From positions 1 to 64,000 of the IMG/VR virus record IMGVR_UViG_3300035698_022389: a stretch of 64,000 bases of DNA. The stretch is one strand, 5' to 3'. The position numbers were made by a program, and so were the translations under genes. The DNA is from a virus. The notes beneath the pieces are model-generated. The model did no database searches, had not been told where the DNA came from, and saw only the letters and a program-made list of their open reading frames with translations. Numbering within the stretch: the stretch's first letter is position 1; each line of letters opens with the position of its first letter. Below, one piece after another: positions 42,707-50,444 of this stretch.

Positions 42707-42934
42707 TGAAATTTTAGGTTTTCAAAGTTAAAAAAAGTTTTGTAAGATATATAGCTTCTCGTAAAATGGCAAAACCCAGCAGGAATTAACCTGACGGGTT
42801 TTGTCGTTTGTGGTTTTGGCTGTGGATTTTTCTATGGAGACCTTAATTGGGTGCTGCTGTCAGAGTCTGATGTTCTGAATAGGTTCCTTATAATCCATAG
42901 GTAATAGGGGCTGTTTCCAGTATTGGAGTTTAGC
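42707..42934 (+). promoter_or_regulatory. Intergenic region: hairpin and possible promoter
   Basis: AAAACCC (42771-42777) pairs with GGGTTTT (42796-42802), with a short AGG/CCT inner stem: a terminator-like structure closing the accessory island. A perfect -10 TATAAT lies at 42889-42894, but no good -35 is at the right distance. GGAG at 42925 serves the next ATG. Nothing else was seen in this 228-base stretch. Confidence 0.5.
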
Positions 42935-43195
42935 ATGGCTGATAAAAAAACAGCAGGAGTTGCAAGTCGTCGGGTATATTCATATGTGGCTGATGATGGA
43001 ACTGTCTTTTATTCGTTTACAAAGACGAGACAGACGGTTTCCACTGGCAAACGATTAGTATTGCAAAGTCGGAATGGAACCCCTCTGCTCCCGTTCATGG
43101 TTTTCATGAGAGGACAGGCAGATAAAGAAGCTTCCGTCGAGGATGATTCTCGGCTGGAAAAAACAGAACAAATGAAAGGACAAACAGATGATTGA
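42935..43195 (+). CDS. Small structural-region protein (86 aa)
   Basis: A basic N-terminal half (KKTAGVASRRVYSYVADDGTVFYSFTK) of likely beta structure and an acidic, polar tail. It overlaps the next gene by eight bases. Function unknown; position suggests a head-tail connector accessory. Confidence 0.55.
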   Translation: MADKKTAGVASRRVYSYVADDGTVFYSFTKTRQTVSTGKRLVLQSRNGTPLLPFMVFMRGQADKEASVEDDSRLEKTEQMKGQTDD

Positions 43196-43643
43196 AGACA
43201 CTCAAGACATGGCCTCCGTAACCCAAGACTCCGAAATCAAAGAAGCACCTGCTTCAAGTCTTCCAACAGGGGAAGCTCTTGCTAACGATGACCCGCCCAC
43301 ATCAATTGGTGATGAACCCGAGGGTGGCAATTCTGACCCTTCATTCTTGGGCACTGTTGAGAAATCTGAACAAGACAGCATTATGGCTTTGCAGCAGAGT
43401 CATCAACAGCTTGTGTTTCAGCTGGGGAATACCGTTCTCCGTATATTTGAAACAGTGAATCGGGTTGGTGGCCTTGAAGATCAGATTCAGGGTGTTTACC
43501 AGGCCATCGGTAAGCGTTTGAATATCGGATCAAAAACTCGTTGGTCAGTGATGCAGGACGGATCAGTCCGAATCATCCCTGAGCAGCCCAGTGGTCCACA
43601 GGTCGTTCCTCCGCCGTCGGAGGGTGATAAATCGGAGGGCTAA
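43188..43643 (+). CDS. Structural-region protein with central coiled coil (151 aa)
   Basis: An acidic disordered N-terminus is followed by a helix (ALQQSHQQLVFQLGNTVLRIFETVNRVGGLEDQIQGVYQAIGKRL) and a short beta segment (TRWSVMQDGSVRIIPEQP). It ends directly before the next gene's ATG. Function unknown. Confidence 0.58.
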   Translation: MIEDTQDMASVTQDSEIKEAPASSLPTGEALANDDPPTSIGDEPEGGNSDPSFLGTVEKSEQDSIMALQQSHQQLVFQLGNTVLRIFETVNRVGGLEDQIQGVYQAIGKRLNIGSKTRWSVMQDGSVRIIPEQPSGPQVVPPPSEGDKSEG

Positions 43644-45056
43644 ATGTGTGCAGCAGGATGGGGACCAGCCCCAGGTGATCAACCACTTCCACCTCAAAAT
43701 GGGTCCGTAATAAGCCCATACATTGCAGGAGTTCTTGACCTTAATTGGGATGACCCATCCCTGCTGGCTAAAAATGCTGCTTGGGTGGTAGTAGGGGTTA
43801 ATATCTATCGGAGTGATGTCTCTGATAGAGGCCCCTTCTACCGCATTAATGAATTCCCTGTCGGGGGGACTTTTTATCGAGATTGGACTCAGAATGTTCA
43901 AGTTACAGAAACTGTAGCTTGGGCAGCTTGGACATATAAGGGTACAGGCCCTAATACCCGACAGTATTCATTTTCTACCACACAACACCCAGTCGTCAAA
44001 CAAGTACCTGAGCCTCCCTACGATAGGCCAACTCCTGCAAACATGCCCTCAGATGTGACTATCGTCATTGATGGTGTAGAAGTCCCCGTTAATTCCGTAT
44101 TCGGCCCCACAGGGGAGATTGTCCTCATTAATCAAGGTGTTTTCAACGTGGCTACGGAGAAGATTGAACCTGCATTACTCCCAACGGAAGATGCTGTAGT
44201 GGAGATATCATATTGGGTGAGTAAGAACCATATCCGTTCCAGCCTTGATACCAGCTTGTTTTACCGTTTGACTACTGTAGTAATAGATACCAGTACTCCG
44301 AGCGGTTATAAAGAAACTGAATTAGAATGGTGTAAGCCTATTTTGACCGCCACGGTTGAGGATATGGATTACATTTGGAGAGAGGCTGTCCGACGAAATG
44401 CCTGGATTCTACAACAGGGTGGGGAACGGGTAAAAATCTTCATTCGACGAACAACTGGGGTTCCTTGTAGCTGTGGACTTGATCCGAAGACAAAAGAGTA
44501 TTTAGGGCAGCACTCACAAAGATGTGTTTCCTGCTATGGCACAGGTTTTATTGGTGGGTTTGAGGGTCCCTATGAGGCAATTATTGCTCCCGATGACTTT
44601 GAGCGTCGGATGAGTCAAGGTCCTACAGGTCGTCGTAAAGAGCATACTGGTGAAGTTTTCATGGGGCCAAGTCCCGTTGTAACCCAACGCGACCTTATCG
44701 TGAAACAGACCAATGAACGGTATTCGATTGCTCCTTCCAGACGGCCTACTAACCGTGGTAATATGCTTCAACAGCATTTTACCATTGGGTATTTGGATGA
44801 ACAGGACATCAGGTACAAAGTACCTATTGATGGTGTGGCTGATCTCGTCCGTCCTCAGACTCGATATGGTTTCCGACAATATCCTTCGATGCCAGTGGAC
44901 GGGGAACTTTCATTCCCAGAATCCACAGCTCCTGATCAGGCAGCCTATCCTGAAGGTCCTGACTCTCAAACCCCGATGCAGACAGATAAGCAACCATGGG
45001 CAGAAGGGACTCAACAGAGAGGGCGTTCGCCGGTTTGGGAAAACCAAAACGAATGA
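43644..45056 (+). CDS. Probable neck/tail-connector protein with a zinc motif (470 aa)
   Basis: The N-terminal ~110 residues look like a fibronectin-type beta domain (AAWVVVGVNIYRSDVSDRGPFYRI...). The central part has a helical segment (DYIWREAVRRNAWILQQGG) and two cysteine clusters, CSCG and CVSCYGTG, forming a zinc-ribbon-like site. The C-terminal ~150 residues (FMGPSPVVTQRDLIVKQTNERY) are beta-rich, and the tail is polar. Ribosome site GGAGGG. Order and size suggest a neck or head-completion protein; this is inference. Confidence 0.62.
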   Translation: MCAAGWGPAPGDQPLPPQNGSVISPYIAGVLDLNWDDPSLLAKNAAWVVVGVNIYRSDVSDRGPFYRINEFPVGGTFYRDWTQNVQVTETVAWAAWTYKGTGPNTRQYSFSTTQHPVVKQVPEPPYDRPTPANMPSDVTIVIDGVEVPVNSVFGPTGEIVLINQGVFNVATEKIEPALLPTEDAVVEISYWVSKNHIRSSLDTSLFYRLTTVVIDTSTPSGYKETELEWCKPILTATVEDMDYIWREAVRRNAWILQQGGERVKIFIRRTTGVPCSCGLDPKTKEYLGQHSQRCVSCYGTGFIGGFEGPYEAIIAPDDFERRMSQGPTGRRKEHTGEVFMGPSPVVTQRDLIVKQTNERYSIAPSRRPTNRGNMLQQHFTIGYLDEQDIRYKVPIDGVADLVRPQTRYGFRQYPSMPVDGELSFPESTAPDQAAYPEGPDSQTPMQTDKQPWAEGTQQRGRSPVWENQNE

Positions 45057-45089
45057 TTTTCTTAGTAATATCAAGTACTTAGGTGGGTA

Positions 45090-45704
45090 ATGCCTCGTAT
45101 AAATTACAATCGAATCAGGGCTACCTATGGGAAAACATGGGCTAAGACAGGTGAGATTGAGATAGATGCCAGTATTCTTCAATTGATTGGGGAAACACTA
45201 GTGTCTGTGGTTAAAGTTGAGGCCAAGAATGATTTTGCAAAACGGGAGTGGTCACAGAATGACCCAATGGGAGGTCCTTCTATCGGTGATTCTTTCAAAT
45301 ATGAAATTTTAGGAGAGCGGACAGTCGTCCTCAAATCCAGTTTTTATGGGTTAGCTCAGTTGACTTCCAGGGAAGGAATTCCTGAACGAAAAATGACTTG
45401 GTTGACTCAGCAGGGTCAGATGAGGAATATTAAGAAACCTAAAGAGTTTGGTGAAGTCTCTAATGTTAAGTCTACATCTTCAAGCTCAAAACCCTTAGTA
45501 GTGCCTCTGACTACTAGCACAGGGGAGGTTATTTTCAGGATGGCACCGTTACGAACAGCAGATGCTTGGATTCATCCTGGTATTGCCAGATTTAATTTCA
45601 TGGAGAGGGCTGTTAGGAAAGCCAAGATTCAGGTAGATAAGATTATGACTGAATACTGTGGTAATGTCATAAGTGCAGGGATCGCCGAGGTTTTTAATGA
45701 TTGA
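45090..45704 (+). CDS. HK97 gp10-like tail completion protein (204 aa)
   Basis: The C-terminal WIHPGIARFNFMERAVRKAK resembles the conserved end of HK97 gp10-like/minor tail proteins (HPG followed by a phenylalanine-rich helix). The N-terminal part (TGEIEIDASILQLIGETLVSVVKVEAKNDF) also fits that family's first helix. These proteins complete the head-tail interface. AGGTGGG precedes the ATG. Confidence 0.6.
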   Translation: MPRINYNRIRATYGKTWAKTGEIEIDASILQLIGETLVSVVKVEAKNDFAKREWSQNDPMGGPSIGDSFKYEILGERTVVLKSSFYGLAQLTSREGIPERKMTWLTQQGQMRNIKKPKEFGEVSNVKSTSSSSKPLVVPLTTSTGEVIFRMAPLRTADAWIHPGIARFNFMERAVRKAKIQVDKIMTEYCGNVISAGIAEVFND

Positions 45705-46332
45705 AGCTCAGATTATTTGCACTTGCCCATCCATATGGATACAAGATTTGAACTTAAATATGAAACGTGGCCAGTCGGCAATGGTTTCAGAATCTAAAGC
45801 TAAGGCTTCAACGGATTTGGGTTTAGCACGTAGGAATGGTGGCGTTAGTATTACGTATGTACAACGATTTCAGGAACTTAAACCCCCTCAAGTAGAACCT
45901 GTGGTTCAGGTATCGAAGAAAGTACCCTTACCAACTCCTTTGCATCAACCTGAGTCTCCTGTCCTTCCTGCTGAAAGAGTCAGGGTGGAGAGAATGACCT
46001 TGGACGAGGATGCTTTGGTGGATAAACTGGCAGCCAAAATGAATTCATTACGAAGCAGTAACACCAATTCTTTAATAGATTCTTTGATAGGTGAAGTTCA
46101 GGCCATGAGGAAAGAGTTCTCAGAGGGTCAAAAGAACCATGGTCAGATTGTGAAAGAGGTTGTTCATTCTGAGGGTAGGGTAAAAGAAGATGTCCCTATG
46201 TTTATCCCTAAGACTATTATGGGGAAAAAAGCAGGGGATGTTAAGATAGAGATTGAAGAAACTACTTCAGAAAGCACTGTGGATGAGGCTTCGGAAGCTT
46301 TACGTGCTTTACGGAAAAAGGAGAAATCATGA
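45697..46332 (+). CDS. Structural-region protein with disordered and coiled-coil segments (211 aa)
   Basis: ATG 45697 overlaps the previous gene and follows CGAGG. The middle is proline-rich (QVEPVVQVSKKVPLPTPLHQPESPVLP), followed by a helical region (VDKLAAKMNSLRSSNTNSLIDSLIGEVQAMRKEF) and an acidic/lysine C-terminus. It overlaps the actin-like ATPase start by four bases, so it is coupled to it and may be a partner. No family recognised. Confidence 0.55.
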   Translation: MIEAQIICTCPSIWIQDLNLNMKRGQSAMVSESKAKASTDLGLARRNGGVSITYVQRFQELKPPQVEPVVQVSKKVPLPTPLHQPESPVLPAERVRVERMTLDEDALVDKLAAKMNSLRSSNTNSLIDSLIGEVQAMRKEFSEGQKNHGQIVKEVVHSEGRVKEDVPMFIPKTIMGKKAGDVKIEIEETTSESTVDEASEALRALRKKEKS

Positions 46333-47348
46333 CAGATGAAAAAACACCTGTGATTCCAGTACCTTTTGGCGTGGGGTGTGATATTGGGACTATGAATATT
46401 GTGTCTGCCCGTCGTGGAAAAGAAGGGATTACGACCAAACGTATGCGTGATGTCTTCATCGATTTGCCTATAACTGCCAAGAAGATGTTGAAATTGTCTT
46501 CTACCAGCTTTGTTGAACGAGAAGACGATGTTTTGATTCTTGGGGATGCTGCTTTGGAGACGGCTAATGTTTTTGGAACCCCTCCTCGACGCCCACTTTC
46601 GGATGGAATAATCTCGGCTAGTGAAATAGACAGCTTGGAAGTCCTTGGTATGCTTATCAAGAATGTGCTGGGTAAACCCAGGACTCCGAACGAGGCTTGT
46701 TATTTCTCTGTACCAGCAGAACCGATAGATAGGCCTGACAAGGACATAATTTACCATCGTGGAGTATTTGAACGAATTGTTGCTGAGTGTGGATATACTC
46801 CATATGCAGCCAATGAAGCTATGGGTATTGTGTATTCTGAAACAGCTAATGAAGGATTTTCTGGTGTAGGAATCTCTTTTGGTAGCGGCATGACGAACGT
46901 TGCCCTATCCATCAACACCATTGAAGGTCTGACGTTTTCCATTGCCCGTGGCGGCGACTGGATTGATGCAGGTGCTGCTAGTTCTGTCGGCCAGACTCAG
47001 GCACGTATATGTGCATTGAAAGAGAAGGGTTTTGATTTGATGAAGCCTGAAGGTCGGGAACAAGAAGCTCTGGCCTTCTATTATAAGTCGGCCATTGACT
47101 ATGCTCTGGATAACATTGAAGAACGTTTCAAGGCCATTCAAAATCAATTTGTTTTGGCTAATCCTGTCCCCCTCGTAGTGTCAGGTGGTACGAGTTTAGC
47201 AGGTGGGTTCATGGAGTTTTTCAAGTCTGTCTTTGAGAAACGGAAGAAGTTCCCTATCGAGATTTCCGAGATTCGACATGCTCAGGAACCCCTGAATGCC
47301 GTTGCTTACGGTTTGTTGATTCAAGCTATCCAAGAACACGAGGATTAG
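46329..47348 (+). CDS. Actin-like ATPase (ParM/MreB/Hsp70 fold, 339 aa)
   Basis: Three nucleotide-binding motifs of the actin superfamily are in order: phosphate-1 FGVGCDIGTMNIV (residues ~13-25), phosphate-2 GVGISFGSGMTNVALS (~178-193) and the adenosine motif PLVVSGGTSLAGG (~279-291). Length is close to bacterial actins (320-350). Such proteins form filaments that segregate DNA or position phage replication sites; others are ATPase chaperones. Its place between neck and tail genes is unusual. Confidence 0.85.
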   Translation: MTDEKTPVIPVPFGVGCDIGTMNIVSARRGKEGITTKRMRDVFIDLPITAKKMLKLSSTSFVEREDDVLILGDAALETANVFGTPPRRPLSDGIISASEIDSLEVLGMLIKNVLGKPRTPNEACYFSVPAEPIDRPDKDIIYHRGVFERIVAECGYTPYAANEAMGIVYSETANEGFSGVGISFGSGMTNVALSINTIEGLTFSIARGGDWIDAGAASSVGQTQARICALKEKGFDLMKPEGREQEALAFYYKSAIDYALDNIEERFKAIQNQFVLANPVPLVVSGGTSLAGGFMEFFKSVFEKRKKFPIEISEIRHAQEPLNAVAYGLLIQAIQEHED

Positions 47349-47364
47349 AAAGGAGTTTATTATG

Positions 47365-47843
47365 ATAGGCAAAAGGGACTTGAATAAACATTAAATAATT
47401 TAACATAGTTATGAAAATAAACAAAGCACATAAAATTAGACTTTATCCAAATAACAAACAGGAAACTTATTTCAAAAAAACTTCTGGAATCTCAAGATTC
47501 GTTTATAATTGGGGACTCTCTGAATGGAAATCCCAATATGAATCAGGTTTAAAACCCTCCTCCTATAAATTAGTTAAACAATTTAACTCCATAAAACATC
47601 AACAATTTCCTTGGGTTTATGAATGTTCGGAGTGTGGGTTAAAGATGGATTGTGATTTAAATGCATCAATTAATTTAAAACAACTCGCTGAAAGTCATTC
47701 AGAGAGGATAAATGCTTGTGGAGATGAAAGCTCTGGTCACTGCGTTGCCCCAAGGGCAAGCAAGGACGAAACTATTATCTATGAAGCAAGAAAAGGGCAG
47801 TTGTTAACCCGTTTGGTTAACAGTTCAAGTCCCTTTTGACTAG
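47365..47843 (+). mobile_element. Non-autonomous TnpB-type (IS200/IS605-like) element
   Basis: Bounded by a perfect 15-bp inverted repeat, CAAAAGGGACTTGAA (47370-47384) and TTCAAGTCCCTTTTG (47824-47838). It contains a tnpB gene with a large internal deletion. The region between the end of tnpB and the right end has two stable hairpins: TTGCCC-CAA-GGGCAA (47745-47759) and GTTAACC-CGTTT-GGTTAAC (47803-47821). They lie where the omega (guide) RNA of TnpB is usually encoded. No transposase TnpA is present. Confidence 0.82.
47411..47839 (+). pseudogene. tnpB: Internally deleted tnpB (142 codons left)
   Basis: The first ~74 residues match the TnpB N-terminus (HKIRLYPNNKQETYFKKTSGISRFVYNWGLSEW). 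They then jump at QFPWVYE directly to the C-terminal zinc/RuvC end ECSECGLKMDCDLNASINLKQLAE. Full TnpB is about 400 residues, so the catalytic RuvC core is gone. The join falls in GGGTTTATGAA, a sequence also present upstream of the same zinc motif in the second copy (57640 region), so the deletion probably occurred between short direct repeats. Confidence 0.88.
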
Positions 47844-48351
47844 ATATAAATATTTATAAAAGTCGTGTACTGAGTTTACTTTTATTGTAATTGCCCTTGT
47901 TGGTGATACTCAACATGCTGCTTTACTAGTAACTATTCGAAAACTTCTTTATCTAGGACTGTTGTCAGGTTATATCCTTTTAACCGGTTTTATTTTGACT
48001 GCATATTCAGTTATTTCAGGGCTTTCATCTACAGGAAAATTTAAGCTGATTGCTTCACGCCCCAAATTATTTAATCAAATCACAGATGTTTTTAATTCAG
48101 GGTTTATCTATTTAATGATTGCAATCGTAGTTGTTGTTTTTTCACTTGTTTTTGATACAGGTGAATTTGATAGTCTGCCCCCCATAATTAATGTTTGCAT
48201 TTTTATCTTTGTTCTCATGAAATTGATAGGGTGTTTTAAAATGCTGGATAAAATTACTTCTCTAGCATCCCAACCTTCTACAGACCGTATTGGTCCAGAT
48301 AAAAGATATAAAACGCTTGATCAGGCTCAGATTGAAGATGATGATATATAA
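47844..48351 (+). pseudogene. 5'-truncated membrane protein gene downstream of the TnpB element
   Basis: From 47860 the frame is open without any ATG: EFTFIVIALVGDTQHAALLVTIRKLLYLGLL, then GYILLTGFILTAYSVISGL, two further hydrophobic segments around 48110-48230, and a polar tail ending IEDDDI. A TTG at 47962 is the only plausible internal start, but it has no ribosome site. A strong ribosome site plus ATG (AAAGGAG at 47349, ATG 47362) stands immediately left of the element. I read this as a membrane-protein gene whose start was separated by the insertion. Confidence 0.6.
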
Positions 48352-48566
48352 AAACATTTTCAGTTGCTTAATGTTTCAGTATTTCTTGAGAAGCCCCCTT
48401 TACCCAAGAACCCAAAGAACTTTAATATTGGTCAAACACGGGAGGTGACCCGTGTCATATTAGATAATCCTGATGGAGAAGAATTTGAAACAGGTCTTAT
48501 GACGGCTACTATTAGCGGGGAACTGCTCGACGAATAATTCCCCTATGAAAGCACCTACATAAGGAG
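48352..48566 (+). pseudogene. Start-less reading frame, possible gene remnant
   Basis: The same frame as the preceding gene continues after its TAA as ~61 open codons to 48537: VSVFLEKPPLPKNPKNFNIG, then EEFETGLMTATISGELLDE. The protein-like text and the lack of a start codon or ribosome site suggest the end of a decayed or frameshifted gene. AAGGAGG at 48561 belongs to the next gene. Confidence 0.45.
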
Positions 48567-48572
48567 GTGCTC

Positions 48573-49772
48573 ATGTACTTCAGATTAACCGAGGCATTAA
48601 AAAAACGACTCATCATGGAACTGAGGAATTATTGGTCTTACCATCCTCTATATCCAGACCTGCCTGACCACATCATTGGGAAATACTCATTTAGAGAACG
48701 CCCTTCAACTGGCATTATTGTAAAAACTGGTGGTGGGAGTCATGTTTCGTTGTCAGCTGACAACTACATAGGTATTCAAGAGAGCTATGTCAATTTGACC
48801 AGGTACAAAAACAAACCAGGACTGGCCATTGAATGGGTCAGAGAAGATGCTGTTGCTATCCAGAAAAATAATGGAGTTTTCCCAACCCCACCTGGTGTTT
48901 ATTATGTCCAATTGACTGAGGACAGGGAATTCTGGGTGGATGCCCTTGTTAATATTTACAATGAGATTCTGACTCCTGTAGACACCTTTACATACTCCAT
49001 GACAGCAGATCCTTTACAAGGGACTCTCCGTATCTTTGAAATGCCTGCTCGGTATCAGCTGGTGGAGGATGAAAATTACACCGTTGAGGTGGATGGCCAA
49101 GGGAAACCCACAGGTGAGATTACTCTGAAACAAGCTCTGACAGGGAATAGATATTTGGTTGCCGACTATAAACATCCAATCGGTTCTCAGGGTCCTTATA
49201 CCATCGACCCAGGCTTTGCAAACAATACAGCAATTCCAGGAGTCGTTCTGGCTTTTGGTCGACGAAACAAAAAAGGAGATATTCAGGCTGTCGTCGTGGA
49301 TGACGTTCGAAGGTCATCTGCTCAGGTTTATGGGGGTAAGTGGGAAATCTCAATGGAGTTTGATGTTGTGGCTAGAGATGTCTATGCCCAGCAGGAAATT
49401 GCTGACCAAACCGTCATTTATTTGTGGGGTATCCTTAGACCTCGGTTATCTTCTGAAGGTATTGAAATGTCCGAGATTTCTCTTGGTGGGGAGTCTGAAG
49501 AAGTTTATGATGAGAGTGGTGATGATTATTTCTATAACTCATCGTTTTCGTTGACAGTTACGACGGATTGGGAAGTCCATATCCCATTGAGTGCTTTCCT
49601 CCGTCAAGTAACCCCAGCCAGCCGTGAGTATACTGAATATTTGGCTACAATTTCTGATGACCAATTGAGAGAAGCTGGGGCAGGGATACGTCAAGCAGGT
49701 GAGATGGGATTGGAAGTTATGAGGGATCCTTATTTCGTTGGGAGGACAGCAACATTTGAAGTAATTCGGTAG
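48573..49772 (+). CDS. Probable neck/tail structural protein (399 aa)
   Basis: ATG 48573 follows AAGGAGG. A beta-rich protein of even charge with long structured segments (GIIVKTGGGSHVSLSADNYIGIQESYVNLTR, GKWEISMEFDVVARDVYAQQEIADQTVIYLWGILRPRL). The second segment, a helix with DQTVIYLWG, is typical of head-tail joining proteins of large myoviruses, but I cannot name the family. It lies upstream of the sheath gene. Confidence 0.62.
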   Translation: MYFRLTEALKKRLIMELRNYWSYHPLYPDLPDHIIGKYSFRERPSTGIIVKTGGGSHVSLSADNYIGIQESYVNLTRYKNKPGLAIEWVREDAVAIQKNNGVFPTPPGVYYVQLTEDREFWVDALVNIYNEILTPVDTFTYSMTADPLQGTLRIFEMPARYQLVEDENYTVEVDGQGKPTGEITLKQALTGNRYLVADYKHPIGSQGPYTIDPGFANNTAIPGVVLAFGRRNKKGDIQAVVVDDVRRSSAQVYGGKWEISMEFDVVARDVYAQQEIADQTVIYLWGILRPRLSSEGIEMSEISLGGESEEVYDESGDDYFYNSSFSLTVTTDWEVHIPLSAFLRQVTPASREYTEYLATISDDQLREAGAGIRQAGEMGLEVMRDPYFVGRTATFEVIR

Positions 49773-49815
49773 TTTTTTAATTTTTCATATCTTCTTAGAG
49801 AAAGGAACCAGATAA

Positions 49816-50265
49816 ATGCCCGTATATACATATCAATGTGGTTGTGGAATTCGATTTGAGGGTTCGGCCAGCATGGCTAAACATTCTAAACCTCATAAAT
49901 GTCCTGACTGTGGGGAGATGGCTGATCGATTGATGCCCTCAGATGTAAATGGTGTTTTCAATCAGGAAGTTTCAGGACCTGTTCCTCAGAATACTGGTGT
50001 GGATGGTTTGGATGCCCATATTGACAGGGTGATAGGTCAGTCCGCAGAACAAGGTCGAAAAGCTCATGTGGCTCGTGTCGATACTAAGAAAGAATTGTTA
50101 CGGGATAATCCTGGGGCAACTGGAAAAGACATTACGAAAACCTCTGATGGGGAGTTTCATTTGATGTCCTTGGAGGAACGGGATGCCCGAGATACAGCTC
50201 TCTCTATCAATAATCAGGCTATGAATGCCATTGAACAGGAGAGGATGAAATCCGCTCCTAAATAA
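49816..50265 (+). CDS. FmdB-type zinc ribbon protein, second copy (149 aa)
   Basis: MPVYTYQCGCGIRFEG...KPHKCPDCGEMADRLMPSDV is the same zinc-ribbon family as the gene at 27615, with a different C-terminal helical tail. The first pair is CGC instead of CxxC. AAAGGAA precedes the ATG. Function unknown; located directly before the sheath gene. Confidence 0.75.
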   Translation: MPVYTYQCGCGIRFEGSASMAKHSKPHKCPDCGEMADRLMPSDVNGVFNQEVSGPVPQNTGVDGLDAHIDRVIGQSAEQGRKAHVARVDTKKELLRDNPGATGKDITKTSDGEFHLMSLEERDARDTALSINNQAMNAIEQERMKSAPK

Positions 50266-50444
50266 AACTAGACCACAAGTGGTCGTGGACAAAACATACA
50301 GATGAAAATATGGACTAACATTTTGAGCTTAATTAACCGCCTTTGGCTGGAGATACATACGAACTTACGGATAAACAAATGAAAAGGTTTGAGCTGAAAC
50401 TTCACATTTGACTTGTGGAATGAACTAAAATTAAGAGGTGTAAA
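50266..50444 (+). other. Intergenic region before the sheath gene
   Basis: Contains GACCAC-AA-GTGGTC near 50274-50287 (a small hairpin) and a protein-like fragment LAGDTYELTDKQMKRFELKL near 50345-50410 that lacks a start and is preceded by a stop. This may be a relic of a gene end. AAGAGGTG near 50434 is the ribosome site of the sheath gene. No promoter was recognised. Confidence 0.4.
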
